Assembly: GCF_031458235.1 (NCBI RefSeq)
Contig: NZ_JAVDYB010000001.1
Span: 6,062,001-6,126,000 of the forward strand
Direction: 5' to 3'
From: Catenuloplanes atrovinosus
GTDB lineage: Bacteria; Actinomycetota; Actinomycetes; Mycobacteriales; Micromonosporaceae
DNA: 64,000 nucleotides
The position numbers were made by a program, and so were the translations under genes. Positions 17,558 to 28,698 of this stretch are shown piece after piece. Within the stretch, counting starts at the first letter, position 1. The number at the start of each line of letters is the position of its first letter. The notes under the pieces were generated by a model, which did no database searches, had not been told where the DNA came from, and was given only the letters and a program-made list of their open reading frames with translations.

Positions 17558-19885
17558 TCACGGCGTCCCCCGGACGACGACCGCGAGCCCGTCGCGGGTC
17601 CGGATCGCGGCGAGATCGCCCTGCTCGTCGGTACGCAACACGCGCGCGCCGTCCCTGCTCAGCCTGGCCAGCAGCGCCAGGTTGGGATGCCCGTAGTCGT
17701 TGTCCTCGCCGACCGAGACGAGCACCACGGCCGGGTCGGCCGCCGCCAGGAAGTCCAGGCTCTGATAGGCCGAGCCGTGGTGCGCCAGTTTGAGCACGTC
17801 CGCCCGCAGCGCTCCCCCGGCCCGCACCAGCGCGTCCTGCTCCTCGTTCTCCGCGTCGCCCATCAGGAGGATCCGCACGCCGGCCACGGTGGCGCGCAGC
17901 ACCAGCGAGTTGTTGTTCGGATCGGAGCGGGTGCCGCGCAGCTCCTCCGGCGGCCCGATCACCTCCACGGACAGCTCGCGCGCGGCCCAGCGCCATCCGG
18001 CGGTCGCGGCGAGGACCGGCGTGCCGTGCCGGGCCGCCTCCGCGTGCACCAGCTCGTGGCCGGCGGCCGGCTCCGGCCAGGCCGTGGTGACGACCGCGTC
18101 GACCCGCCGACCGCGGAACACGCCGGCGACGCCGCCGATGTGGTCCTGGTGGAAGTGGCTGACCGCGAGCAGCGGCACGTGGTGGATGCCGAGGTCGCGC
18201 AGGCATCGGTCGACCGGCGCGGGCTCGGGTCCGGCGTCGACGACCACGGCCTGGCCGCCGCCGAGCGGGAGCACGGTCGCGTCGCCCTGCCCGACCGCGC
18301 AGCCGGCCACCACCCAGCCGGCCGGTGGCCACCCGGACGCGACCAGCCGCACCGGCAGCGCGCCGACGACCGCGGCGGCGGTGAGCACGGCGACCGCCCG
18401 CCGCACCAGCGGGCGGCGGAACGCGAGCAGCAGCGCGACCGTGAGCGCGGCCAGCAGCAGCCCGCCGCCGACGCCGCCGGGCCAGGGCACGGTGCCGGAC
18501 GGCACGCGTGCGCCGAACCGGGCGACCAGCACCAGCCAGCGCGCCGGCCAGCCGCCGAGCCACGCGGTGAGCTCGGCCGCGTCCGGCCAGACCGGGGAGA
18601 CCACCGCGGTGATCACGCCGAGCACGGTGGCCGGCGCGACCGCGGGCGCGGCGAGCAGGTTCGCCGGCACGGCGACCAGGCTGATCGCACCGGACAGCCC
18701 CGCGATCACCGGCCCGCAGGCGATCTGGGCGGCGGCCGGCACGGCCAGCGCCTCCGCCAGCCCGCCCGGCACGCCGGCGCGCCGCAGCCCGTCCCGCCAC
18801 CGGCTCGCGAACGCCAGCAGCCCGCCGGTGGCCAGCACGGACAGCGCGAATCCGGCGTCGCCGGCCAGCTCCGGGTCCGCCACCACCAGCACCACCACGG
18901 TGGTGGCCAGCGCCGGGACCGCGCTGCGCGGCCGCGACGTGGCCAGCGCGATCAGCGCGATCGCGCCCATCACGCCGGCCCGGACCACGCTCGGCGACGG
19001 CCGGGCCAGGATCACGAACCCGACCAGCGCGCACGCGGCCAGCGCGACGGAGAGCGCCGGCCCGGCCCGGAGCCGGCGCAGGGCGAACAGCACGCACCCG
19101 ATGACGATCGCGATGTTCGCCCCGCTGACCGCGCACAGGTGCGTCATTCCCGTGGTGCGAAAATCCTCCTCCACGGCCGGGTCGAGTCGGCTGGTGTCGC
19201 CGACGACCAGGCCCGGCAGCAGTCCGCCGGGCTCGGCCGGCAGGACGGCGCAGGCGCGTTGCAGCCCGGCCCGGAGCGTGCCGGCCGCGCGCTGCGCCCA
19301 GGAGGCCTCGCCGTGCGGGGCCGGCTCGGCGTCGACCGCGAGGACGGCCGCGGTGAGGTCGCCGCCGCGCGCGGGCATCAGCCGGCCCTCGGCCTGGACC
19401 CGCTGGCCGGGCAGCAGTCCGCGCCAGCGGTCGCCGCTGCCGAGCACCAGCACGCGCACGTCCACGCGGTGCCCGGCCGCCGCGCCCTCCGGCGCCACCC
19501 AGGTGAGGCGCGCCGGGACCAGCCAGGTCGGGGCGCGCCCGGTCGCGGCCGACAGCGGCCGGGGATCGTCCCGCACGGTCAGCCGGGCCGTCACCGGCGC
19601 ACGCTCCCGGGCCAGGCCGGCGAGCGGCTCCGCGTCCCGGATCGCGACGCGCGCGGCCGTGACCGCCGCGCCGCAGGCGACGCCCAGCAGCAGGCCGGCG
19701 ACGATCCAGCGCGCCCCGCCGAGCCGCCGCCCGGCGAACCGGACGACCGCGGCCAGCAGCGCCGCCAGGCCGGCGACCGCGATCGACGGCCACACCGGCA
19801 GGTGCAGCGCGGCGAGCCCGGCCAGCCACGTCCCCACGGCCACGCCGCCGAGCCGCAGGTCGAGCGGGGCCTCCGGGGAGCTCAC
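17558..19885 (-). CDS. comEC: ComEC/Rec2-family DNA-uptake channel protein
   Basis: 775 residues, full length. N-terminal membrane helices and the DUF4131-like OB region precede the Competence domain (GLVVGDTSRLDPAVEEDF, then CAVSGANIAIVIGCVLF). The C-terminal metallo-beta-lactamase-like domain starts about residue 510 and retains AVSHFHQDHIGG (HxHxDH) and the later KLAHHGSAYQS. In competent bacteria it carries single-stranded DNA across the membrane; actinomycetes keep the gene although natural transformation is rarely shown. Coupled to comEA by a 4-nt overlap. Confidence 0.93.
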   Translation of the reverse strand: MSSPEAPLDLRLGGVAVGTWLAGLAALHLPVWPSIAVAGLAALLAAVVRFAGRRLGGARWIVAGLLLGVACGAAVTAARVAIRDAEPLAGLARERAPVTARLTVRDDPRPLSAATGRAPTWLVPARLTWVAPEGAAAGHRVDVRVLVLGSGDRWRGLLPGQRVQAEGRLMPARGGDLTAAVLAVDAEPAPHGEASWAQRAAGTLRAGLQRACAVLPAEPGGLLPGLVVGDTSRLDPAVEEDFRTTGMTHLCAVSGANIAIVIGCVLFALRRLRAGPALSVALAACALVGFVILARPSPSVVRAGVMGAIALIALATSRPRSAVPALATTVVVLVVADPELAGDAGFALSVLATGGLLAFASRWRDGLRRAGVPGGLAEALAVPAAAQIACGPVIAGLSGAISLVAVPANLLAAPAVAPATVLGVITAVVSPVWPDAAELTAWLGGWPARWLVLVARFGARVPSGTVPWPGGVGGGLLLAALTVALLLAFRRPLVRRAVAVLTAAAVVGALPVRLVASGWPPAGWVVAGCAVGQGDATVLPLGGGQAVVVDAGPEPAPVDRCLRDLGIHHVPLLAVSHFHQDHIGGVAGVFRGRRVDAVVTTAWPEPAAGHELVHAEAARHGTPVLAATAGWRWAARELSVEVIGPPEELRGTRSDPNNNSLVLRATVAGVRILLMGDAENEEQDALVRAGGALRADVLKLAHHGSAYQSLDFLAAADPAVVLVSVGEDNDYGHPNLALLARLSRDGARVLRTDEQGDLAAIRTRDGLAVVVRGTP

Positions 19886-20544
19886 ACCGTCACCAGGTCT
19901 TTCAGCTGCTCGTAGCGGCTGTCACCGATGCCCTCGACCTCGCGCAGGTCGCTCACCGCGCGGAAGCCGCCCAGTTTGTCCCGGTGGTCGAGGATTCGCT
20001 GCGCCAGCACCGGCCCCACGCCCGGCAGCCCGTCCAGGTCGGCCAGCGTCGCGGTGTTCAGATTCAGCGGTGCACCGGGCGCATCGGCCGCGGCCGGCGG
20101 CGGAGCGGCACCCGGGACGCCCGGCGGCGCGCTCACCCCGACCAGGATCAGCTCACCGTCCGTCACCTTCCGTGCAAGGTTGAGCAGCGCCGGATCGACG
20201 CCCGGCAGCACGCCGCCGGCGGCCTCGATCGCGTCCGCCACCCGGGCGCCCGGCGGCAGCCGCACCATGCCGGGCCGCCGCACCTTGCCCGCCACCGCCA
20301 CCACCACCTCGGCGGCGGTGGCGGCGCCCTCGGCGGACGGGTCGGCGGTGACCGGGACCGGCGGTGCGACCACCGCCTCCGCCCGTGGCCGGGCCTGCCA
20401 GGCCACCACGGCCGCGCCCAGCGCCACGACCAGCACCACCGCCGCGATCACCCGCACGCCGCGGGCGCCCGGGTCCCACCGCCCGAACCGGCCGCCCGGC
20501 CCGAACGGATCACTGCGTCGCTGCTGCCGTTCCTCGTCGTCCAC
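19882..20544 (-). CDS. comEA: ComEA-family helix-hairpin-helix DNA-binding protein
   Basis: 220 residues from GTG 20544, chosen because a TACGGT box sits exactly 6 nt upstream (leaderless). One membrane anchor at about 32-55 (VRVIAAVVLVVALGAAVVAW). A SLBB-like soluble-ligand domain follows (VAVAGKVRRPGMVRLPPGAR), then two C-terminal helix-hairpin-helix motifs (LDGLPGVGPVLAQRIL and LREVEGIGDSRYEQL) for non-specific DNA binding. It probably captures DNA outside the membrane for ComEC. First gene of comEA-comEC-holA. Confidence 0.92.
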   Translation of the reverse strand: MDDEERQQRRSDPFGPGGRFGRWDPGARGVRVIAAVVLVVALGAAVVAWQARPRAEAVVAPPVPVTADPSAEGAATAAEVVVAVAGKVRRPGMVRLPPGARVADAIEAAGGVLPGVDPALLNLARKVTDGELILVGVSAPPGVPGAAPPPAAADAPGAPLNLNTATLADLDGLPGVGPVLAQRILDHRDKLGGFRAVSDLREVEGIGDSRYEQLKDLVTV

Positions 20545-20550
20545 GCGGGC

Positions 20551-20556
20551 ACCGTA
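20551..20556 (-). promoter_or_regulatory. -10 box for leaderless comEA mRNA
   Basis: On the minus strand TACGGT, 6 nt, GTG (20544). It supports the GTG over upstream in-frame ATGs such as 20589. Confidence 0.5.
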
Positions 20557-20719
20557 CGGCCGGAATGGTCCATGAAAATCGATGGCCATCGACTCTGTGG
20601 ACACCGAACCCGCCTGTGGACGGCCCCCTGATGGTGGACGGTTGCTGCTACCATCCCGGCCCGGCTGGTGATCACGAGACGTGACCGCCGAAGGCATGAC
20701 GAGACCGAGGTGAACCCAG

Positions 20720-21889
20720 GTGTTCTTCTGGCGCCGCACCACCGGCAAAGCGCCGCTGACCAGGGAAGACCTGGCCGAGCGGGTGGTACGCCGGCTCCGC
20801 CGGCACGGCATCCGGGACGCCCGATTCGACCCCGGCTCGTTCGCCGTCCAGTACGAGGGCGCGGTCCTGTACCTGGAGAACCTCTACGTGGAGATCTGCG
20901 CCGCACCCGTGCCGCAGCAGCGCGCCCGGGTGAAGGCGTTCGTGGACGCGCTGATCCGGCTGCCCGCGACGCCCGACGACTGGGACCGGGCGCGGACGAT
21001 GCTGCGCCCGGTGCTGCGCGGCGCGGCGCCGATGGCCGTCGACCACAGCGCGCCGATCACCCGCCCCGCGCTGCCGTTCCTGGCCGAACTGCTGGTCATC
21101 GACCTGCCCGCGTCGATGGCCTACGTGACCGCGGACCACCTGCGCACCTGGGGCGTCTCCGCGGACGAGGCCTACGCCGCCGCCCGGTCGAACCTGCGGG
21201 CCGGCGCCGTGGCGCCACCGAAGCCGGGCGAGAGCCTGCCGACGATACTGCACTTCGTGGACGAGGGCGACTCGTACTGCGCCTCGTTCCCGCTGGTCGA
21301 CGGCTGGCTGGCCGGCCTCGCCGCGCGGCTCGGCGGCAAGCGCCCGGTGGCGTTCCTGCCGGACCGGACGACCGTGGTGGTGACCACCGACGACCCGGAC
21401 ACGCTGCTGGCCACGTTCCCGCTGGTGGAGGCCGAGTTCCTGGAGTCCGCGCGGTCCACGTCGCCGATGGCCTACGTGAGCGACGACCTCGGCCGCACCG
21501 TGCCCTACGAGGCGCCGCCCGGCCACCCGTTGCACCACGCGGTCCGGCGCGCCGAGCGACTGCTGGCGCTGCGCGAATACGACCGGCAGCACCGCACCGC
21601 CGACGGCCTGCCCGGCACCCCGCTGCCGCTGCGGATGGCACAGCGCCCGGACGGCTCCACGTTCACCTACGCGCTCTGGTCCGGCGAGTCACCCGCGCTG
21701 ATGCCGGTCGCCGACCTGGTCGCGATCGCGGACGGCGACGGCGGCACATTCTTCGTCCCGTGGGCCGAACTGGCCCTCCGCGACCTGTTCACACCGCTGG
21801 ACGGCCTGACACCACCCCGCCACCTCGCCAGCGCCTTCCCGGACGAGGCCACCCGCACGGAACTCAAGGGCTGCGAAATACAGCCATAA
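20720..21889 (+). CDS. DUF1444 (YtpQ)-like conserved protein
   Basis: 389 residues from GTG, with AGGTGAACCCAG just upstream. The N-terminal half resembles the DUF1444/YtpQ family: VKAFVDALIRLPAT, VIDLPASMAYVTADHL, AYAAARSNLRA and FVDEGDSYCASFPLVDGWLA. The C-terminal about 130 residues are specific to actinobacterial versions. Soluble, no signal peptide. Function unknown. It is divergent from comEA and its stop is followed after 10 nt by the dispersed repeat described at 21900. Confidence 0.65.
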   Translation: MFFWRRTTGKAPLTREDLAERVVRRLRRHGIRDARFDPGSFAVQYEGAVLYLENLYVEICAAPVPQQRARVKAFVDALIRLPATPDDWDRARTMLRPVLRGAAPMAVDHSAPITRPALPFLAELLVIDLPASMAYVTADHLRTWGVSADEAYAAARSNLRAGAVAPPKPGESLPTILHFVDEGDSYCASFPLVDGWLAGLAARLGGKRPVAFLPDRTTVVVTTDDPDTLLATFPLVEAEFLESARSTSPMAYVSDDLGRTVPYEAPPGHPLHHAVRRAERLLALREYDRQHRTADGLPGTPLPLRMAQRPDGSTFTYALWSGESPALMPVADLVAIADGDGGTFFVPWAELALRDLFTPLDGLTPPRHLASAFPDEATRTELKGCEIQP

Positions 21890-21899
21890 GATCTTGTTT

Positions 21900-21967
21900 C
21901 CCGCTTCCGGCGTGGTGGCGATCCGCATGCTCCCGCGGGCACCGGTCGTCGCTGGCGCTCCTCCCTG
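21900..21967 (+). repeat. Dispersed 3'-end repeat, copy A
   Basis: Begins CCCGCTTCCGGCGTG 10 nt after the stop of the upstream plus-strand gene. The last 45 nt (21923-21967) are identical to copy D at 62827-62871. It contains three short palindromes in a row: GCATGC, CCCGCGGG and ACCGGT. Confidence 0.85.
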
Positions 21968-22049
21968 CCGGTCCCGCGGGCGGCCGGTGCACCACCCACG
22001 CCGCGGCCTCCGTTCCGGCGGGAACACCACCTGGTGGCGAGCGTTCCGC

Positions 22050-22079
22050 CCACCGCCGCCGGACCGGCTTGCCGGCGGT
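22050..22079. repeat. Hairpin between repeat copies A and A-prime
   Basis: CACCGCCG and CGGCGGTG at its two ends can pair. It lies in the 204-bp interior separating two inverted copies of the dispersed repeat. No gene is visible in 21890-22302. Confidence 0.55.
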
Positions 22080-22171
22080 GTGATTCCGCGCGCCACGCAA
22101 GCCGACCCGCCACGATCGCCGCGTGATCTCCCCGGCCACGCCGGAACCGGCTCCGACGCCGCGAGCGGAGC

Positions 22172-22248
22172 GGAGCGCCAGCGGAGTCGTAGCCCGCGGC
22201 GAGGTTTGCCCGCGGGAGCATGCGGAACCGGGTCACGCCGGAAGCGGG
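22172..22248 (-). repeat. Dispersed repeat, inverted copy A-prime
   Basis: Read on the minus strand it runs CCCGCTTCCGGCGTG, a variable 12 nt, then CGCATGCTCCCGCGGGC, and ends near CGCTGGCGCTCC. It is the inverted partner of copy A and lies 54 nt after the stop of the minus-strand gene ending at 22303. Confidence 0.8.
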
Positions 22249-22302
22249 AAAATCGGGGTCCGGGGGTGGCACAGCGCCCGCGGAAGCGGGAGGGAAGGGC
22301 CG

Positions 22303-22554
22303 CTAGTTGTGGTTCGGTGGGACGTCGGGGATGAGGACCTCGCCGTAGGAGGGGTTGTTGGAGGCCGCGAGCGCCAGCAGGGCGTGCACGTGGGCGGCCG
22401 CGATGTGGTTGGCGTTGGCCTGGAGGTGGGCGGGGTTGCCCTCGTCGCCGGGCTTGGCCTGGGTCACCCACGCGGTTCGGTCGGCCTCGTAGCCGGCGCG
22501 GCCCAGCAGCTTCTCGGCCACGCGGTAGTGTTCGTCGCCCGTCATGGGAACCAT
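22303..22554 (-). CDS. Small conserved hypothetical protein
   Basis: 83 residues from the ATG at 22554 (GGGGAC-type ribosome site); an ATG three codons later is possible, while the longer frame to 22599 overlaps the degV stop. Sequence features: DEHYRVAEKLLGRAGYEADR, then a helix rich in Ala/His (ANANHIAAAHVHALLALA). Soluble and acidic. I do not recognise a characterised family. Downstream of degV by 41 nt, probably the last gene of that unit. Confidence 0.6.
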   Translation of the reverse strand: MVPMTGDEHYRVAEKLLGRAGYEADRTAWVTQAKPGDEGNPAHLQANANHIAAAHVHALLALAASNNPSYGEVLIPDVPPNHN

Positions 22555-22595
22555 GCTCACGTCCCCGGGTTGCAGATGGCGGCGAATTCCGCAAA

Positions 22596-23417
22596 TCACC
22601 GCCGGTGCATCACGGTGCAGATGGCGCCGGGGCCGAGGTGGGCGCCGACCACCGCGCCGATCTCGGTGACGTGTCTCTCGCGCAGGCGGGGGCCGAGCCG
22701 GGCGGCGATGCGGGACAGCAGTTCGGCGGCCCGGTCGGGCGCGGCCAGGTGGTGCACGGCCAGGTCCGCGTCGCCGTCGCCGGCGGCGTCCACGGTCAGG
22801 TCGGCGAGCCGGGCCAGCGCGCGCCCGGCCGTGCGCACCTTGTCCCGCACCACGATGGCGCCGTCCGAGACGCGCAGGATGGGCTTGACCGACAGCGCGG
22901 TGCCGACCAGCGCGGACGCTGCCCCGATCCGCCCGCCGCGGCGCAAAAAGTCGAGCGTGTCCACGTAGAACAGCGAGGTGGTGCGCTCGACCGACGTCTG
23001 CGCGGCCTTGGCGGCCTCGTCGAGGTCCGCGCAGCCGGCGGCGGCGAGCGCGGCGAAGCCGGTGGCCATGCCGGCCGACCGGGAGTCGATCACGCGGACC
23101 GCGTCGCCGAACGGCGCGGCGGCCAACTGGGCGGCCTCGACCGTGCCGGAGAGCCGGGCGGAGAGGTGCACGGAGACGACGCCGGTGGCGCCGCCGTCCA
23201 GCAGCCGGCGGTACGCCTCCGCGAAGCGCTCCGGCGCCGGCCGGGAGGTGGTGACCGGGACTCGCCGGTCGCGCAGCATCCGGGCCAGCTCGTCCGGCGG
23301 CAAACCGGGCACTTCGGGCAGCTCACGGTCGCCGACCACGACGTGCAACGGCACGACCGTGAGCCCGTCCGTGTCCGGCAGGTACGCCGTGGAGTCCGTG
23401 ACGACCGCGACTGACAT
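22596..23417 (-). CDS. DegV-family fatty-acid-binding protein
   Basis: 273 residues from ATG 23417, which lies 7 nt after a TACCGT -10 box; the GTG three codons upstream falls inside that box and is rejected. Signature blocks: VAVVTDSTAYLP, TSRPAPERFAEAYRRLLD (TSQPS-type), SVHLSARLSGT and VIDSRSAGMATGF. DegV/FakB proteins bind fatty acids and in Firmicutes present them to FakA; no FakA is in the window. In actinobacteria the gene commonly sits near comEA and rsfS, as here. Confidence 0.93.
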   Translation of the reverse strand: MSVAVVTDSTAYLPDTDGLTVVPLHVVVGDRELPEVPGLPPDELARMLRDRRVPVTTSRPAPERFAEAYRRLLDGGATGVVSVHLSARLSGTVEAAQLAAAPFGDAVRVIDSRSAGMATGFAALAAAGCADLDEAAKAAQTSVERTTSLFYVDTLDFLRRGGRIGAASALVGTALSVKPILRVSDGAIVVRDKVRTAGRALARLADLTVDAAGDGDADLAVHHLAAPDRAAELLSRIAARLGPRLRERHVTEIGAVVGAHLGPGAICTVMHRR

Positions 23418-23424
23418 GCCGGGC

Positions 23425-23430
23425 ACGGTA
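23425..23430 (-). promoter_or_regulatory. -10 box for leaderless degV mRNA
   Basis: TACCGT on the minus strand with 7 nt to the ATG at 23417, identical in box and spacing to the one before the DUF4870 gene (5063). Confidence 0.5.
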
Positions 23431-23445
23431 ACGCATGCGGGCCGA

Positions 23446-23928
23446 TCAGGCCGGTTTCACGGACTCCACCTGGAGCGGCGTGCCCTGCTGGCAGGTGCTC
23501 ATCAGGTCCTGGGCGAGCGTGCCGGTGACGGTCACCCGGGCCCCGACCCGGGCCATCGTCTGGTCGCCGCCGATCAGCAGGTACGACGCGCGGCCGTCCG
23601 AGATCAGCCGGCAGCCGGGCTCGACGCCGGCGGTCACCTCGCCGGTCACGGTGATCTCCAGCGGCTTGCCCGACTTGCCGGTCATATCCGGCGGCGTCTC
23701 GATCGGCAGCCCCGGCTCGGCCGGCCCACCGGGCACCGCCGAGGGTCCGGAGTCCGCGGCGCTGGGCGAGACCGAGGCCGCGGGTGAGACCGAGACCGCG
23801 GGTGAGACCGAGACCGCGGGCGAGGCCGACGGCGCCCCGGACTCGGTCGACGACGGGGAGGACGCGCATGCCGCCACCGAGAGCAGGGCGGCGGCCGCGA
23901 CGAGAAGGGAGAACCGGCGCATGGTCAT
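23446..23928 (-). CDS. Lipoprotein with Ser/Pro/Val repeat linker
   Basis: 160 residues. A signal sequence ends in the lipobox LSVAAC (Cys about 21), so the mature protein is lipid-anchored outside the membrane. The linker repeats VSVSPA/ASVSPS several times, then a compact domain from about 88 (LEITVTGEVTAGVEPGC ... YLLIGGDQTMARVGARVTVT) looks like a small beta-barrel of OB type. Two Cys in the mature domain may form a disulphide. Function unknown. Lies between the phosphatase and degV genes. Confidence 0.7.
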   Translation of the reverse strand: MTMRRFSLLVAAAALLSVAACASSPSSTESGAPSASPAVSVSPAVSVSPAASVSPSAADSGPSAVPGGPAEPGLPIETPPDMTGKSGKPLEITVTGEVTAGVEPGCRLISDGRASYLLIGGDQTMARVGARVTVTGTLAQDLMSTCQQGTPLQVESVKPA

Positions 23929-23965
23929 GATGAGTGGGACGTTACCGGCCCGCGCCGGGTTCCGC

Positions 23966-24595
23966 TCAGACCGGCGCGGGGATCGCCTTCTCCGGCCACG
24001 GCCCCACGTTGTGCGCGCGCAACTGCCAGCCCCGGTTCGGCGTGTCGACCAGCTCGGTCCAGTGACAGTTCTGCAGCGGGCGGATCGCCGACATCACGTC
24101 CGACGGCCAGCCCAGCACGTCACCGAAGCCCTGCCGCGCGGCGCCGCCGTGCGTGGCGACCACGACGACCTCACCGGGGTGCCGCTCGGCGATCTCGCGT
24201 AGCGACTCGCCGACCCGCTTGCCGACGTCGTCGTTGCGCTCGACCTCGGCGCCGACGTCCGGATCGCCGCCGCGCCACCGCGCGAACGCCTCCGGGTGGG
24301 CCTCGGCGATCTCCGGGTCGGTCAGGCCCTGGAACAGCCCGTAGTGCCGCTCCCGCAGTCGCGGGTCCTCGGTCACGGGCAGTTTCACCAGCGTGGCCAG
24401 CGCGTCCGCGGTGTGCCGGGCGCGCAGCAGATCGCTGGAGTAGATCGCGGACGGCTCCAGACCGGCGATGAGTCGCGCGGCGGTGGCGGCCTGCGAACGG
24501 CCGAGATCGTTCAGCGGCACGTCGGTCTGCCCCTGGACGCGGCCCGCCGCGTTCCAGTCGGTGTTGCCGTGCCGCCAGATGATCAGTCTGGTCAC
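23966..24595 (-). CDS. Histidine phosphatase (phosphoglycerate mutase-like) family protein
   Basis: 209 residues from GTG 24595, which overlaps the rsfS stop by 4 nt. Catalytic motif IIWRHGNTDWN (RHG, phospho-His) near the N-terminus, IYSSDLLRARHTADAL, the acid Glu in RERHYGLFQG and the second His in VVATHGGAARQGF. Broad-specificity phosphatase type; the actinobacterial gene next to rsfS is often annotated as a glucosyl-3-phosphoglycerate phosphatase, which I cannot confirm. Confidence 0.88.
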   Translation of the reverse strand: MTRLIIWRHGNTDWNAAGRVQGQTDVPLNDLGRSQAATAARLIAGLEPSAIYSSDLLRARHTADALATLVKLPVTEDPRLRERHYGLFQGLTDPEIAEAHPEAFARWRGGDPDVGAEVERNDDVGKRVGESLREIAERHPGEVVVVATHGGAARQGFGDVLGWPSDVMSAIRPLQNCHWTELVDTPNRGWQLRAHNVGPWPEKAIPAPV

Positions 24596-25011
24596 GCCGC
24601 GGAACCCGCGCCCGCCTCGGCGTCGACCAGGTCGCGGTCGACGAACGGGACGATCGGGCAGTCCTTCCACAGGCGGTCGAGCGCGTAGAACTCGCGCTCC
24701 TCGGAGTGCTGGACGTGCACGATGATGTCGTTGAAGTCCAGCAGGACCCAACGACCGGATCGTTCACCCTCCTTGCGGACCGGCTTCGCCTTCTCCGGCA
24801 GCTTGAGCAGCTCCTCCTCGATCGCGTCCACGATCGCGAGCACCTGCCGCTCGTTCGGCGCGGAGGCGATCACGAAGGCGTCGGTGATGACGAGCTGGTC
24901 GCCGACGTCGATGACGACGACGTCCTCGGCCTTCTTGTCGGCGGCGGCTTGAGCGGCGGTCAGGGCCAGCTCGAGGGCGCGCTCGGGTACCGTCACCCGG
25001 GCTCCTTCCAT
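24592..25011 (-). CDS. rsfS: Ribosomal silencing factor RsfS
   Basis: 139 residues. The Iojap/RsfS fold shows KAEDVVVIDVGDQLVITDAF, SAPNERQVLAIVDAIEE, GRWVLLDFNDIIVHVQ and EEREFYALDRLWKD. RsfS binds L14 on the 50S subunit and blocks subunit joining during starvation. The N-terminal few residues before VTVPERALEL may not be translated (an alternative GTG lies there). It follows nadD by about 87 nt, the usual neighbour. Confidence 0.95.
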   Translation of the reverse strand: MEGARVTVPERALELALTAAQAAADKKAEDVVVIDVGDQLVITDAFVIASAPNERQVLAIVDAIEEELLKLPEKAKPVRKEGERSGRWVLLDFNDIIVHVQHSEEREFYALDRLWKDCPIVPFVDRDLVDAEAGAGSAA

Positions 25012-25098
25012 GGGTACAGCAACAACCGTTCCAGGGTCTCACAACCGAGGGTCGATCGTCTCCTCACTTCATCCCCAGATCGGACAGAGGGGGACAAA

Positions 25099-25695
25099 CT
25101 ACCCAGCGTACAGGCCTCGTTTGGCGATGTACTGCACCACACCGTCCGGGACCAGGTACCAGACCGGCTTGCCGGCCACCACGCGCGCGCGGCAGGCGGT
25201 CGACGAGATCGCCATCGCCGGCACCTCGACCAGGCTGACCGCGTCCTCCGGCAGGTGCTCGTTCGACAGCTCGAACCCCGGTCGGGTGACGCCGACGAAC
25301 CGGGCCAGCGCGAACATCCGCTCCGCGTCCTTCCAGGAGAGCATCTTCGCCACCGCGTCCGCGCCGGTGATGAAGAACAGCTCCGCCTCCGGCCCGTAGA
25401 TCGCACGCAGGTCACGCAGCGTGTCGACGGTGTAGGTCGGACCGGGCCGGTCGATGTCGACGCGGCTGACCGTGAAGCGCGGGTTGGACGCGGTCGCGAT
25501 CACGGTCATCAGGTAGCGGTCCTCGGCCGGGGTGACCGCCTGCCGCCCCTTCTGCCAGGGCTGCCCGGTCGGGACGAAGACCACCTCGTCCAGCCCGTAC
25601 CGGTCCGCGACCTCGCTGGCCGCGACCAGGTGACCGTTGTGGATCGGGTCGAACGTGCCGCCCATGATGCCGATCCGCCGCCCAGGTTCCGCCAC
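25099..25695 (-). CDS. nadD: Nicotinate-nucleotide adenylyltransferase
   Basis: 198 residues. Nucleotidyltransferase motif [15 protein letters not shown] and the C-terminal ISSTACR (ISSTxxR) are both intact. NadD joins ATP and nicotinate mononucleotide into deamido-NAD in NAD synthesis. First gene of a nadD-rsfS-phosphatase run in the order typical of actinobacteria. Confidence 0.96.
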   Translation of the reverse strand: MAEPGRRIGIMGGTFDPIHNGHLVAASEVADRYGLDEVVFVPTGQPWQKGRQAVTPAEDRYLMTVIATASNPRFTVSRVDIDRPGPTYTVDTLRDLRAIYGPEAELFFITGADAVAKMLSWKDAERMFALARFVGVTRPGFELSNEHLPEDAVSLVEVPAMAISSTACRARVVAGKPVWYLVPDGVVQYIAKRGLYAG

Positions 25696-25760
25696 TGAAT
25701 GATCTTCCCTCGCGACACGCCGTCCGGCAAACCGTCCAGGACCTTCGAGATCAAAGGCAG

Positions 25761-25789
25761 CGAGGGTACGGACGGCGTCCGCACCCTCG
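25761..25789 (-). terminator. Hairpin after pepN
   Basis: CGAGGGT pairs with ACCCTCG and CGGAC with GTCCG around a GGC loop, with one mismatch. It lies 18 nt after the pepN stop; a short CTTTG follows on the minus strand. Confidence 0.65.
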
Positions 25790-25806
25790 TCGCCGGAAAT
25801 CCTTCG

Positions 25807-28320
<2,514 letters not shown>

Positions 28321-28455
28321 CGGACCATCCTCCCCGCTCCGGCCCCGGCGGCAACTCCGGGTAACCTGTATCCCGCGATGTGACGTGGCGCACGCGGGCC
28401 CGGTCACATCCGTCGAGCACCGATCCCCCGCAATCCCAGAACCCAGGGAGACCTC

Positions 28456-28683
28456 ATGACCACGCCTCACCCCAAGGGCGACTTCGACCTCTCCCGCGCG
28501 GTGTGGCAGTCGGCCGGGCCGGGCGAGGGCGGCGACGGAAGCTCCGTCGAGGTCGCCTTCGTCGACGACCTGATCGGCATGCGCAACGGCGCCGACCCGG
28601 ACGGTCCCGTCCTGGTGTTCACCCAGGCCGAGTGGGACGCGTTCGTCGAGGGCGCCAAGGACGGCGAGTTCGACCTGGAGTGA
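28456..28683 (+). CDS. DUF397 protein
   Basis: 75 residues with the DUF397 pattern: SSVEVAFVDDLIGMRNGADP then GPVLVFTQAEWDAFVEGAKD. GGGAG ribosome site 5 nt before the ATG. Such small proteins usually pair with an XRE-type helix-turn-helix regulator gene (BldB-like or Wsp systems in Streptomyces development); no such partner is adjacent, so this is an orphan copy. Confidence 0.88.
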   Translation: MTTPHPKGDFDLSRAVWQSAGPGEGGDGSSVEVAFVDDLIGMRNGADPDGPVLVFTQAEWDAFVEGAKDGEFDLE

Positions 28684-28698
28684 CCCGGCCCGGGCCGC

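Noticed and set aside
17502-19829. N-terminal extension of holA to a 1103-residue protein
   Set aside because: The added part is an alternative frame of comEC; DnaX-partner homology begins at 17501.
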